NCBI RefSeq assembly: GCF_013280495.1
Contig: NZ_JABSSX010000004.1
Coordinates: 186,001 to 250,000 of the forward strand
DNA from: Brevibacterium permense
Lineage (GTDB): Bacteria; Actinomycetota; Actinomycetes; Actinomycetales; Brevibacteriaceae
DNA length: 64,000 bases
Direction: 5' to 3'
The stretch's first letter is position 1. Each line of letters opens with the position of its first letter. Positions 1 through 8,322 of the stretch are shown here, piece after piece. The translations under genes and the position numbers were made by a program. The notes below the pieces were generated by a model. The model was not told the DNA's origin and made no database searches. It saw only the letters and a program-made list of their open reading frames with translations.

Positions 1-1380
1 TCCACCGGAGATCTGCAGCATGCGCCGGAAGTTGTCCTCGAGCAGCGGCACGAGCACGAGCGCCAGGATCGCCGGAGCCAAGGGGATGCCGCCCTTCTCC
101 ATGAGGTAGCCGATGACTCCGAAGATGCCGAGCATCATCAGCCCGAACAGACTGAATTCGATGGCGTAGGCGCCGATGACCACAAGCACGAGGATGGACG
201 AGAAGAGGATCTCCTTGGGCATCTTCAGCAGCTTCACGAAGACCCCGACCAGCGGCAGGTTGAGGATGATGAGCGCGATATTGCCGATGTACATGCTGGC
301 GATGATCGTCCAGATCAGACCGGTCTCGTCCCGGAAGATCAGCGGCCCTGGCTGCAGGCCGTACATCGTGAACACGAAGAGCAGCAGCGCCGTCGTCGCC
401 GAACCCGGGATGCCGAGGCTGAACAGCGGAATCATCGCACCACCGACACCGGCATTGTTCGCCGCTTCGGGGCCGGCCACACCCTCGATGGCGCCGTGAC
501 CGAATTCGTCCTTACGCTTCGAGATCCGCTTCTCCATGATGTAGGACATGAACGAGGCCAGCGACGGACCGACTCCGGGCAGGATGCCGATGATGAAGCC
601 GACCACGGAACCGCGCGCCCACGGGCCGGCCGACCGCTGCCAGTCTTCCTTCGTCATCCACTTGTCGTTTCCGAAGCTCTGAATCTCGTCCTTCGCCCCA
701 CGTCCGAGCGCGAGATTGCGGATCGCCTCGGGGATGGCGAAGAGCGCCATCGCGAAGATCGTGAAGTCGATCCCGTCGGAGAGCAGATCCATGCCGAAGG
801 TCTGCCGGGGCAGTCCGGTCTGGAAGTCGAGTCCGATGAGGCCGACGGCCAGACCGATGAAGATCGAGATGAGCGCCTTGGCTCGCGAGCCCGCCGACAT
901 CGTCGAGGCGAGCAGCAGGGCCGTGGCCATGAGCAGGAAGTATTCGGTGGCGCCGAAGACGTTCGCGAGCTTGACGAGGACGGGTGAGAGGAACGTCAGC
1001 CCGATGATCGCCAGGGTGCCGGCGAGGAACGATCCGATCGCCGCGGTCGCCAGGGCGGCCTTGCCCCGACCTCGGCGAGCCATTTCGTAGCCCTCGATCG
1101 CGGTCACCGCGCTGGCTACCTCACCAGGGGTTTTGATGAGCGTAGCGGTGATCGAGCCGCCGTACATCGACCCGTAGTAGATTCCGCACAGCAGGATGAG
1201 ACCGTGCACCGGCTCCATCCCGAAGGAGACCGGGATCAGGATCGCGATCGCGGAGATCGGTCCGATTCCCGGCAGCACTCCGACGACGGTGCCCAACAGC
1301 ACGCCGAGGAGGGCGAAGGCGAGGCTGACCGGCTCGAGCGCCGAGGCGAAGCCGCCTCCCAGATCGATGAGAGTGTCCAT
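1..1380 (-). CDS. tctA: TctA, large permease subunit of a tripartite tricarboxylate transporter (3' end outside window)
   Basis: Large membrane subunit of a TTT-family secondary transporter that moves a solute delivered by the periplasmic-type binding protein TctC. The 460 codons visible start MDTLIDLGGGFASALEP and carry many hydrophobic segments and the family's conserved glycine/proline-rich stretches (VLPGIGPISAIAILIP near residue 35, GILPGVGPSLASF and a SLGIPGSATTA stretch further on). A full TctA is about 500 residues, so only the C-terminal tail is cut off. It is the last visible gene of tctC-tctB-tctA, 9 bp after tctB. The substrate cannot be read from sequence; the neighbouring CoA-transferases and lyase suggest a di- or tricarboxylate. 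Confidence 0.93.
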   Translation of the reverse strand, partial: MDTLIDLGGGFASALEPVSLAFALLGVLLGTVVGVLPGIGPISAIAILIPVSFGMEPVHGLILLCGIYYGSMYGGSITATLIKTPGEVASAVTAIEGYEMARRGRGKAALATAAIGSFLAGTLAIIGLTFLSPVLVKLANVFGATEYFLLMATALLLASTMSAGSRAKALISIFIGLAVGLIGLDFQTGLPRQTFGMDLLSDGIDFTIFAMALFAIPEAIRNLALGRGAKDEIQSFGNDKWMTKEDWQRSAGPWARGSVVGFIIGILPGVGPSLASFMSYIMEKRISKRKDEFGHGAIEGVAGPEAANNAGVGGAMIPLFSLGIPGSATTALLLFVFTMYGLQPGPLIFRDETGLIWTIIASMYIGNIALIILNLPLVGVFVKLLKMPKEILFSSILVLVVIGAYAIEFSLFGLMMLGIFGVIGYLMEKGGIPLAPAILALVLVPLLEDNFRRMLQISGG

Positions 1381-1389
1381 GCCCGCCCC

Positions 1390-2007
1390 CTAACCCAGGA
1401 TCCCGACTGGCAGGTACACGGCGAGTCCGTAGACGAACGCCGCGTAGACCACGACCGCGAAGAGGACGGAGAAGATGAGGTTGCGGATCCACTTCTCAGG
1501 CGCGTAGATGCTGGTCAGCCCCATCAGGAACGCCGCCGTCGACAACAGGAATCCGACCGGGATGAGGATCGCCAGATAGACGAAGAAGAGCGCGAACTGG
1601 AACACGACCTTGCGCACCTGCGGCTCCGGCGGGGCTTCGAGGACGATCCCGCCGACCCCTTCCTGAGCTGAGGATCGGTCGGCGGTTTCAAGGGATGATT
1701 CCCCCGCCGAGGCGGCCGCACCGTCCCCATCCCCCGCCGACTCAGCGGGTCGTGCCGACCGGGCCGACTCAGCGGGCCCCGTGGACCCGGGCCCCGCCTC
1801 GGCGAGGCTGTCCTTCCGGTGCCGGACGACGGCCTGGCCGGCGAGGAAGAGGCCGAGCACGATGAGACCGATCCCCACGATGGCGGGGAAGGTGCGCGGG
1901 GTGACGATGTTCGCGGTCTCCTGGATGGAGAACGTCGCGATGTAGTACACCGCGCCGATGACGGCCATGGCGCCGCCGGTGATGAGGTCGGTGCGGAAAG
2001 CGGTCAT
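1390..2007 (-). CDS. tctB: TctB, small membrane subunit of the tripartite tricarboxylate transporter
   Basis: 205 residues from MTAFRTDLITGGAM. There are two hydrophobic segments near the N-terminus (AVIGAVYYIATF, IVGIGLIVLGLFLAGQAV) and more in the C-terminal half (LFFVYLAILIPVGFLLSTA and the last 30 residues), the usual TctB plan of about four. The ATG is chosen because it overlaps the tctC stop (ATGA), which implies coupled translation; longer frames upstream lie inside tctC. Between the second and third membrane segments sits a roughly 65-residue Ala/Ser/Gly/Glu-rich hydrophilic insert that TctB proteins normally lack. It contains two copies of the GCCGAGGCGG motif described in the findings. 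Confidence 0.88.
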   Translation of the reverse strand: MTAFRTDLITGGAMAVIGAVYYIATFSIQETANIVTPRTFPAIVGIGLIVLGLFLAGQAVVRHRKDSLAEAGPGSTGPAESARSARPAESAGDGDGAAASAGESSLETADRSSAQEGVGGIVLEAPPEPQVRKVVFQFALFFVYLAILIPVGFLLSTAAFLMGLTSIYAPEKWIRNLIFSVLFAVVVYAAFVYGLAVYLPVGILG

Positions 2008-3068
2008 TTGCTGTTGCCCAGGTCGGTCTCCTTGACGCCTTCGGCGACCGTCTTCGCCGCGTCGTCGACGTAGGCCTGTGCGTCGTCGCCGGTGTGGAAC
2101 TCGGTGGCCCACTGGTTGTTCTTCAGCGTCTCCTGCCACGCGTCGGACTTGCTCACGTCTTCGAGCGCCTTGGCCCAGAAGTCCACGGCTTCCTGCGGCA
2201 TCTCGGCGGGTCCGTAGACTCCGCGCCAGTTGCCCAGGGTCACGTCGTAGCCGGAGTCCTTCGCGGTGGGCACCTTGTCGAAAGGTGCTGCCAGCGGTTC
2301 CTGGGCGAAGGTGACGAGCGGTTCGATGTCACCGGCTTCGATGACGGAGCGGAATTCGCTCATACCGGCGATGGCGACCTTCGCGTCTCCGTTGAGCATG
2401 GCGGTCGTCTGCTCTCCGCCGCCGTCGTAGTTGACGAAGTTGATGTCGGCGGGGTCGACGCCGGCTTCCTTCGCGAATAGGGCGAACGGCAGCGTGTCGT
2501 CTCCGGCGGCTGCGACGGTGACCTTCTGCGGGTCGTCCTTGAGCGCCTTGACCAGGGCGTCGAGGTCCTTGAAGTCCCCGTCCTTCGGGGTCACGACCAT
2601 GAAGTCCTCGACGTAGAGGGTGGCGATGAGGGTTGCATCCTCGGGGCCGAATTCGCAGAGGTTGCGCGCCTTCATCGTCTGGCTGGCCAGGGAGGTGATG
2701 GCGATCTGATCGTCCTTGCCCTTCTCCTGCCGCATCATCGACGTCAGCCACGAGCAGCCGGTGCCGCCGGGCTTGTTCTGCACGGGCAGCGGCGTGGAGA
2801 CGATGTCCTCCTTCTGCAGCGCCTCGACGAGGGCGCGCGCGGTGGTGTCCCAGCCGGATCCGGGTTCGGCCGGAGCGGTGACCGAGACCGGTCCCTTCGG
2901 ATAGTCTCCGCCCTCGCCCGGTGGCTGCGCCTTGTTTCCGCAGGCGGTGGCAACGAGGGCGACCGAGGCGAGCACGGCCCCGATCTTCGCCGCGCGCTTG
3001 CGGGTGCTCGTCGACCCCTCCTTCGCCGAGGCGGCCGTCCGTGTCCGTGTGATCGTCGTTGATCGCAT
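2004..3068 (-). CDS. tctC: TctC, extracytoplasmic solute-binding lipoprotein of the TTT transporter
   Basis: 354 residues. A basic N-terminus, hydrophobic stretch and lipobox VATAC (Cys43) mark a lipoprotein anchored outside the membrane. The mature part has TctC/Bug features: PAEPGSGWDTTARAL near the start, NKPGGTGCSWLTSM, then VNYDGGGEQTTAMLNGDAKVA and the closing WRGVYGPAEMPQEAVDFW region. It captures the carboxylate and hands it to TctAB. It is the first gene of tctCBA, 69 bp downstream of a CoA-transferase gene on the same strand, so it may belong to the same transcript. The signal region (TAASAKEG) is encoded by one copy of the repeated GCCGAGGCGG motif. Confidence 0.93.
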   Translation of the reverse strand: MRSTTITRTRTAASAKEGSTSTRKRAAKIGAVLASVALVATACGNKAQPPGEGGDYPKGPVSVTAPAEPGSGWDTTARALVEALQKEDIVSTPLPVQNKPGGTGCSWLTSMMRQEKGKDDQIAITSLASQTMKARNLCEFGPEDATLIATLYVEDFMVVTPKDGDFKDLDALVKALKDDPQKVTVAAAGDDTLPFALFAKEAGVDPADINFVNYDGGGEQTTAMLNGDAKVAIAGMSEFRSVIEAGDIEPLVTFAQEPLAAPFDKVPTAKDSGYDVTLGNWRGVYGPAEMPQEAVDFWAKALEDVSKSDAWQETLKNNQWATEFHTGDDAQAYVDDAAKTVAEGVKETDLGNSK

Positions 3069-3137
3069 GAGCTGTCCCCTTGTGTGTTCGGTTCTCGATA
3101 TTCAGTGGTGTTCTTGGTGGTGCCGCTGAGCGAGTTG

Positions 3138-4352
3138 TCAGTCCAGGCGGTTCTCGTCGGGCTGAGGTCCGTTGAGCGGTGGGCCCGTCGGAACTGCCGG
3201 GCCGTCCCTGTAGTGGGCGTTGTGGCGGCCCGGTTCGGGCACATCGCTGCGCAGTCCGAGCCGGTTCCCGTCGAAGGTCAGCGGCAGCAGCGGCACATCG
3301 ACGCTTGCACCTGTCGGCAGCCCGGTGTGGGCGAGCGCTCCGGAGGCGACGAGGTGCGGGTCGTCGGTGAGGTCGGCCGGGGTGTTGACCGGAGCAACGG
3401 GGAGTCCGCGCCGGGTGCACTTGGCTTCGATCTCGGCCAGGCTCAGCTGTGACAGTGCCTGTTGGAGCTCACGGTGGATGCGGTCGCGTTGGTCGACTCG
3501 GCCTTGGTTGGTGAGCATGTCCGGGTCGGCGGCCAGCCCGGTCAGCCCGAATTCGTCGCAGAGGTCACGCCACTGCCCATCGGAGACGGCGGCAACGAAG
3601 ACCTGGTTGTCGTCGGCATCGCGGAAGATGTCGTAGACGGCCCACGTGGCCTGTCGGGTCGGCATCGGCCGCGGTGGCTCGCCACTGATCTGGGACTGTG
3701 CCATGTGCGTGCCGACGAGGAACGCATTGTTCTCGAACAGTGCGGAGTTGATGAGTTTTCCGCGGCCCGTGGTTTCGCGCACCCGCAGTGCCGACTGGAT
3801 GCCGATGACTCCGAACATTCCGCCCATGATGTCGTTGACGCTGGCACCGGCGCGCAGCGGCTGACCGGGAGGGCCGGTCATATACGCCAATCCCCCGAGC
3901 ATCTGGACGACCTCGTCGAGGGCGGCGCGGTTCCCGTAGGGGCCGGAGAGGAATCCCTTGAGTGAGCAGTAGATGAGTCCGGGGTTGCGGGCCGAAAGCT
4001 CCTCGTATCCGAAGCCGATCGATTCCATCTTCCCGACGCGGAAGTTCTCCAGCAGGACATCGGCGGAATCGACGAGGTCGAGGACGCGGTCACGGTCGGC
4101 CGCCTCGGCGATATCGAGTTGGACGCTGTGCTTATTGCGGTTGAACGCGGGGAACAGTCCGGATCCGGATCCGGGCAGATAGCGGGTCTTGTCGCCGGCT
4201 CCACGGGGTTCGACCTTGATGACCTCGGCGCCGAGGTCGGCGAGGATCATCCCGCAGCTGGGGCCCATGACCATATGGGAGAACTCGATGACGCGGATGC
4301 CTTCGAGCGGCAGCGGTTCGCGGGTCGGTGGGAGGGTCTGTTCGGTCGTCAT
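3138..4352 (-). CDS. Class III (CaiB/BaiF family) acyl-CoA transferase
   Basis: 404 residues. Family III CoA-transferases move CoA between carboxylates through a covalent aspartyl intermediate. Visible motifs are GIRVIEFSHMVMGPSCGMILADLGAEV near the N-terminus, VEPRGAGDKTR, NRNKHSVQLDI, LLENFRVGKMESIGFGYEEL and RAALDEVVQMLGGLAYMTG. The Asp in the last stretch aligns with the catalytic aspartate of formyl-CoA transferase. The gene ends 69 bp before tctC and begins 13 bp after the lyase gene, so lyase, transferase and transporter are probably one unit. By context it activates the imported acid, perhaps from succinyl-CoA or acetyl-CoA; the actual substrates are unknown. Confidence 0.88.
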   Translation of the reverse strand: MTTEQTLPPTREPLPLEGIRVIEFSHMVMGPSCGMILADLGAEVIKVEPRGAGDKTRYLPGSGSGLFPAFNRNKHSVQLDIAEAADRDRVLDLVDSADVLLENFRVGKMESIGFGYEELSARNPGLIYCSLKGFLSGPYGNRAALDEVVQMLGGLAYMTGPPGQPLRAGASVNDIMGGMFGVIGIQSALRVRETTGRGKLINSALFENNAFLVGTHMAQSQISGEPPRPMPTRQATWAVYDIFRDADDNQVFVAAVSDGQWRDLCDEFGLTGLAADPDMLTNQGRVDQRDRIHRELQQALSQLSLAEIEAKCTRRGLPVAPVNTPADLTDDPHLVASGALAHTGLPTGASVDVPLLPLTFDGNRLGLRSDVPEPGRHNAHYRDGPAVPTGPPLNGPQPDENRLD

Positions 4353-4365
4353 GTGGGAAGTCGTT

Positions 4366-5313
4366 TCAGACCTTCGCCGAGGCGGCCACGAACCGGTCGT
4401 CGAAGACAGCGGGGGTCGCGGGGATGTCCGACAGGCTCGAGGTCAGGTCGTGTCCGACGGCGGCGATGAGGGGGTCGCGCACCTCGGTGAGCGCCTCGAC
4501 GTCGACGCCGGTGGCCACGCCCTCGCGGTGGAGGAGGTGGACGAGGTCGTCGGTGCCGATGTTGCCGGCGGCGCCCGGGGCGAAGGGGCAGCCGCCGAGT
4601 CCGCCCATGGCCGCGTCGAAGTTCGCGATCCCCAGATCGAGGGCGGCGATGACGTTGGCCATGCCGAAGTTGTAGGTGTCGTGGAGGTGGAGGTTGACCG
4701 GTTTGTCCGGGAAGGCGTCGAGAACCGCCGAAGTGTTGCGGCGGACCAGCGAGGGGTTGGCGTTGCCGATGGTGTCGGCCACCCCGACGCCGTGGGCTCC
4801 GGCGTCGACGAAGGGACGGAGGACCTCGACGAGGTGGTCAGCCTCGGTGATCCCGTCGAAGGGGCAGATGAAGCTCACGGCGGTCGTGATGTCGAAGCGC
4901 AGTCCCTGGTCACGGGCGAAGACGGCGGCGTCCATGAGGCGGTCGGAGGCCTCGGCGATGGAGGCATCGGAGTTCGCCTTCGAATGTCCTTCGGAGGCCG
5001 AGAGCACGAGTTTGATGTTCTTCGCCCCGGCGTCGACGGCCCTTTGGGCGCCCTTGAGGTTGAAGACGAGGGTGAAGAACTCGACCCCGTCGGCTTCGTG
5101 CGGTGCCAGACGGCGCAGCAGTTCGTCGGTGTCGGCCATCTGCGGGACCTTCTTCGGATTGACGAAGGAGCCGACTTCGATGTGCTTGAGTCCCGAGCCG
5201 ATGAGCTTCTCGGCCAGGGCAACCTTGACATCGGTGGGCACGATGGCTTTTTCGATCTGCAGCCCGTCGCGCAGAGTGGTGTCGAGGATATCGACGGAAG
5301 TGGGCCGGACCAT
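4366..5313 (-). CDS. Hydroxymethylglutaryl-CoA lyase family enzyme
   Basis: 315 residues, DRE-TIM metallolyase fold. Family features: LRDGLQIE (Arg15, Asp16, Gln19), IEVGSFVNPKKVPQMADTD, the metal-binding HLHDTYNFGMAN, and the glycine loop GGLGGCPFAPGAAGN with its catalytic cysteine. HMG-CoA lyase cleaves 3-hydroxy-3-methylglutaryl-CoA to acetyl-CoA and acetoacetate; relatives act on other branched hydroxyacyl-CoAs. No leucine-degradation genes (isovaleryl-CoA dehydrogenase, methylcrotonyl-CoA carboxylase) lie nearby. Instead CoA-transferases and a carboxylate transporter do, so a role on an imported diacid is more likely than leucine breakdown. The C-terminus (VAASAKV) falls on a copy of the GCCGAGGCGG motif. 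Confidence 0.87.
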   Translation of the reverse strand: MVRPTSVDILDTTLRDGLQIEKAIVPTDVKVALAEKLIGSGLKHIEVGSFVNPKKVPQMADTDELLRRLAPHEADGVEFFTLVFNLKGAQRAVDAGAKNIKLVLSASEGHSKANSDASIAEASDRLMDAAVFARDQGLRFDITTAVSFICPFDGITEADHLVEVLRPFVDAGAHGVGVADTIGNANPSLVRRNTSAVLDAFPDKPVNLHLHDTYNFGMANVIAALDLGIANFDAAMGGLGGCPFAPGAAGNIGTDDLVHLLHREGVATGVDVEALTEVRDPLIAAVGHDLTSSLSDIPATPAVFDDRFVAASAKV

Positions 5314-5386
5314 GGGACTCCTTCACGCAGGCTCCCGGTGAACGGGAAACGATTCGTCGTCACGCGACCATGCGCGACTCCACTCT

Positions 5387-5426
5387 CGTTATATAACGCG
5401 CTCAGTCCAGGGAACAAGCTTTGTTC
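5387..5426. promoter_or_regulatory. Two palindromes upstream of the lyase gene, candidate operators
   Basis: CGTTATATAACG (5387-5398) is a perfect 12-bp palindrome in an AT-rich patch 74 bp before the lyase ATG. Fourteen bases further upstream GAACAA-GCT-TTGTTC (5412-5426) is a second perfect inverted repeat. They lie in the 311-bp gap between the two CoA-transferase/lyase blocks, so the lyase-transferase-transporter unit may have its own regulated promoter. No regulator gene is adjacent. Confidence 0.45.
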
Positions 5427-5469
5427 GGCATATGAGAGGTCGGGGAGAATTGCCTGTGTTCAGTCCCGT

Positions 5470-5631
5470 CTATCGGGAAGCCTGCTTCTTCGGCCGGTAT
5501 GTCTGGATCGCGTGGCCTTCGAGTTCGCTGCGGTCGACGAGCTCCAGGTCGACCACGTCACTCAGTCCCGCGAAGAGGTAGGTGACGCGGCCGAAGATCA
5601 GCCCGTCGGAAGAGGTCTCGGCGTTCAGTCC
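5470..5631 (-). pseudogene. Remnant of a DHFR/RibD-C family reductase with a large internal deletion
   Basis: The minus strand reads GLNAETSSDGLIFGRVTY, then directly LFAGLSDVVDLELVDRS, then GHAIQTYRPKKQASR and a stop. The first part matches the early LGRxTYE-type motif of DHFR-family reductases and the second their extreme C-terminus (LFEGL..RLELV....GVVLLTYRP). About 100 middle residues are missing and there is no start codon after the upstream stop (5632-5634). A complete relative lies at 26907-27464 (LLLGRQTFEDF near the start, LKLIDAKSFPSGITYSAYEP at the end). This is a judgement from motif resemblance; a profile search would settle it. Confidence 0.5.
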
Positions 5632-6905
5632 TCAGCGCCGTCCTGGTCTGGCTCCGGGGCTGCATTCTGCTCCGGAGCCAGTCCCAGCCATGACAGCACT
5701 TCGTCGGTGTGCTCGCCCAGATCGGGACCGAGGTGGTCGATCGCGATCGATTCGCCGCCGATGACCGGGGTGATGCCGGGGAAGGCGACGTCTTCGAGGA
5801 CTTCTTCGCCGGTGGAGACGTCGAGGTTCTGAATCATGCCGCGAGCGGCCAGCTGCTCATCGGCGACGAGGTCTTCGGCCGTGTAGATGGGTCCCGCCGG
5901 AACGCCAACTTCTTCCAAGGTCTCGACGACGTCCTCGACAGAACGCTGCGCGCACCACGCCCCGATGGCTTCGTCGAGTTCGTCGCGCCGCTGCCAACGG
6001 CCGGCATTCGTCTGCAGGTCGGCATCCTCGGCGAGGTCGGGACGGTCGATCGCCGTCATCAGCCGGGGGAAGATTCCATCCCCGTTGCCGGCGATGACCA
6101 CGGATTTCCCTCCCGCGCACAGGTAGCCGTTCGAGGGCGCGATGCCCTCCATCCGACCGCCGGTGCGGGTGCGGACCTCGCCGAACGCGGAGTAGTCGGG
6201 GACGAGGGATTCCATCACGGAGAACATCGCCTCGTTGAGCGCGACGTCGACGGTCCGCTCCGACAGCGGACCCTTGCCTTCGAAGCTGTGCGCGGATCCG
6301 ACGACCGCCTCGGCGGCTCCGGCGATCTTCTGTCGCTGTCGGTCGAAGAGCATCATCACGGCACCGAACGCCGCCTGCATTCCGGCGATCGAATCGCCGA
6401 TCGAGATGCCCACGCGCACCGGTGGGCGGTCGGGGTCGCCGACGAGTTCGCGGAAGCCAGAATATCCTTCGGCCACGGCGGCGAATCCGGGGCGGGATGA
6501 CATCGGTCCGGTCTGGCCGAAGGCGGAGATGCGCACGAACACGAGATCGGGGTTGGCCTCTTCGAGCACATCGGGCCCGAGTCCCCATTTCTCGAGGGTG
6601 CCGGGGCGGAAGTTCTCGAGCAGGATGTCGCTGCGGCGGACGAGCTCGAGCACGGCTTCGCGCCCCTCGTCGCTGCGCAGGTCGAGCACGACCGACTTCT
6701 TGTTGCGGTTGATCGTGCGGTAGAGCATCGAGGTGTCGCCGGCTTTGAGTCGCCAGTTGCGCAGCTCATCACCGGTGCCGGGGCGTTCGACCTTGATCAC
6801 CTCGGCGCCGAAGTCCGCAAGCATCCGCCCGGCGGTGGGGGCGGCGATGTAGTTGCCGAGTTCGAGGACTCGCACACCGGAAAGGGGAAGTCGGTGCGTG
6901 CTCAT
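5625..6905 (-). CDS. Class III (CaiB/BaiF family) acyl-CoA transferase, second copy
   Basis: 426 residues from MSTHRLPLSGVRVLELGN. The longer open frame upstream is non-coding in character. Conserved parts are GNYIAAPTAGRMLADFGAEV, VERPGTGDELRNW, NRNKKSVVLDLRS and LLENFRPGTLEKWGLG. In the segment that normally holds the nucleophilic aspartate the protein reads SRPGFAAVAEGYSG, with alanine where many members have aspartate; some subfamilies also lack it there. It lies 311 bp upstream of the lyase gene on the same strand and may start the catabolic operon. Substrate unknown. Confidence 0.85.
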   Translation of the reverse strand: MSTHRLPLSGVRVLELGNYIAAPTAGRMLADFGAEVIKVERPGTGDELRNWRLKAGDTSMLYRTINRNKKSVVLDLRSDEGREAVLELVRRSDILLENFRPGTLEKWGLGPDVLEEANPDLVFVRISAFGQTGPMSSRPGFAAVAEGYSGFRELVGDPDRPPVRVGISIGDSIAGMQAAFGAVMMLFDRQRQKIAGAAEAVVGSAHSFEGKGPLSERTVDVALNEAMFSVMESLVPDYSAFGEVRTRTGGRMEGIAPSNGYLCAGGKSVVIAGNGDGIFPRLMTAIDRPDLAEDADLQTNAGRWQRRDELDEAIGAWCAQRSVEDVVETLEEVGVPAGPIYTAEDLVADEQLAARGMIQNLDVSTGEEVLEDVAFPGITPVIGGESIAIDHLGPDLGEHTDEVLSWLGLAPEQNAAPEPDQDGAED

Positions 6906-7303
6906 GACGATGCTCCTAGTTGTGCGTGGTTCGGTTCTCCCATGGTGCCAGGTGTCGGCGCGATCGGCGCGGATATCCGCCGTCCGGGCGGTCGGACGGT
7001 CCACCTCGCCGAGGAGGCCCTGCGGCTGCGTACGAAAAGCTGAGCTTACCGCCGAGCTGGTATTCATCCCATTTCTCAACCTCAGTTATCACCCGCGCTC
7101 TGAGTACAGAAGACTGGCAATCAAGTCACAGACAGCGATGATTCGTCATCGAATGAGGAGTTGAATCGAACGATTTAGCACGCAACAACCACAACGGACA
7201 GAACGACTTCGGCAATGAGCAGGGCGAATTCGACGAGAACCGCTGATCTCAGCCCTCACCTGATCCGGCGTCATCGATGAGGCGCCGATCCGCAAACACA
7301 AGC
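6906..7303. other. Intergenic region, no convincing gene
   Basis: About 400 bp between the CoA-transferase start and the end of the FAH-family gene. It is more AT-rich than its surroundings between about 7060 and 7230 and must hold the minus-strand promoter of the CoA-transferase gene. A small inverted repeat, GATGA-TTCG-TCATC (7137-7150), is the only structure I can point to. No frame here shows a recognisable protein or fragment. Confidence 0.5.
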
Positions 7304-7328
7304 GGCGCACCAGTCATCGGTGCGCGCC
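7304..7328 (-). terminator. Candidate intrinsic terminator of the FAH-family gene
   Basis: Seven-base-pair GC stem GCGCACC / GGTGCGC (7305-7311 with 7319-7325) and a 7-nt loop, starting 10 bp after the stop of the minus-strand gene. Read in that direction it is followed by the moderately T-rich GCTTGTGTTTG. A strong U-tract is missing, as is common in high-GC actinobacteria. Confidence 0.5.
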
Positions 7329-7337
7329 TTCGTGCAT

Positions 7338-8189
7338 TCACTCCGTGACGGTCACGACCTGACGGTGTCGGCCGAGGCCCTCGAGCTCGAGTTCGACGAC
7401 GTCGCCGTCGGCCAGGTACGGGTACCGCCCCGACAGCGCGACTCCCTGTGGTGTGCCGGTGAGGATGACGTCGCCCGGCGCGAAGGCCATCGCCTGGTTG
7501 AGTTGGAAGATGATCTCGCCGACGGAGAAGATGAGGTCACTCGTCGACGAATCCTGCCTGGCTTCGCCGTTGACCCAGCTGCGCAGTCGCAGGTTGCCAG
7601 GGTCCACCTCGGCGACGGGGCGGATCCACGGCCCGAGCGGGGTGAACCCGGGCAGATTCTTCCCCTTCGACCACTGACCCCCGGACTCCTCGATCTGCAG
7701 TCGGCGTTCGGACAGATCGTTGCCGAGCACATACCCGGCGACGTGATTGAGTCCTTCCTCCGCCGAGGCGACCCTGAAGGCCCGTGATCCGATGACCACT
7801 CCGAGTTCGACCTCCCAATCGGTTTTCGTCGCATACGGCGGCAGTTCGATCGGATCGCTGGGCCCGGCGATGGTCGAGGGCATCTTGAAGAAGATGACGG
7901 GCCGCTCGGGAGGTTCGGCTCCGGTCTCTCGGGCGTGCGCAGCATAGTTCATGCCCACGCATACGATGGCCGAAGGTCTGGTCAGCGGGGCGCCGATGCG
8001 CAGGTCGTCGGCGCCTTCGAGCGGCTTGAGTTCCCCAGCGTCGAGCGCGCTTCGGACGCGTCCGATGCCGTCGGCGTCGAAGAAGTTCGGGTCGATGTCA
8101 TCGAACAGTGGACGCAGCTCGAAGCAGACTCCCTCGTGACGGACTGCCGGAATCTCGTGCCCGATCGGTCCCAGTCGCAGCAGTTCCAT
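7338..8189 (-). CDS. Fumarylacetoacetate hydrolase (FAH) family protein
   Basis: 283 residues. The catalytic domain starts near residue 78 (SAIVCVGMNYAAHARETG) and carries the metal-binding acidic motif DWEVELGVVIGSRAFRV, GYVLGNDLSERRLQ, the family's GKNLPGFTPLGPWI and the closing DVILTGTPQGVALS. Members hydrolyse or decarboxylate beta-diketo and 2-oxo acids (for example 2-hydroxyhepta-2,4-diene-1,7-dioate isomerase, acylpyruvases, oxaloacetate decarboxylase); which reaction applies is not visible. An AGAGAGG ribosome-binding site precedes the ATG. It may belong with the diacid genes downstream, although a probable terminator and a 430-bp gap separate them. Confidence 0.85.
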   Translation of the reverse strand: MELLRLGPIGHEIPAVRHEGVCFELRPLFDDIDPNFFDADGIGRVRSALDAGELKPLEGADDLRIGAPLTRPSAIVCVGMNYAAHARETGAEPPERPVIFFKMPSTIAGPSDPIELPPYATKTDWEVELGVVIGSRAFRVASAEEGLNHVAGYVLGNDLSERRLQIEESGGQWSKGKNLPGFTPLGPWIRPVAEVDPGNLRLRSWVNGEARQDSSTSDLIFSVGEIIFQLNQAMAFAPGDVILTGTPQGVALSGRYPYLADGDVVELELEGLGRHRQVVTVTE

Positions 8190-8322
8190 ACGGATCCTCT
8201 CTACTAGCTCCAGGCCACAACGTTGTCACCTGCCGACAGGCTAGCGAGACTGCCAGCGTTGATTTGGAATTGCTCAAGCATTGGACACCCGCGGGCGTCG
8301 AAGCGCCCACCGAGTTCGACCG

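Noticed and set aside
5412-5426. GAACAA-GCT-TTGTTC read as an SOS (LexA) box
   Set aside because: Actinobacterial LexA boxes have GAAC-N4-GTTC; here the GAAC and GTTC halves are 7 bases apart, and no SOS gene is near. Kept only as an unassigned palindrome.
4189-5832. 547-codon open frame on the plus strand
   Set aside because: It is antisense to the lyase gene and its neighbours, has no ribosome-binding site and encodes repetitive acidic low-complexity sequence. Open antisense frames of this kind are common in high-GC genomes.
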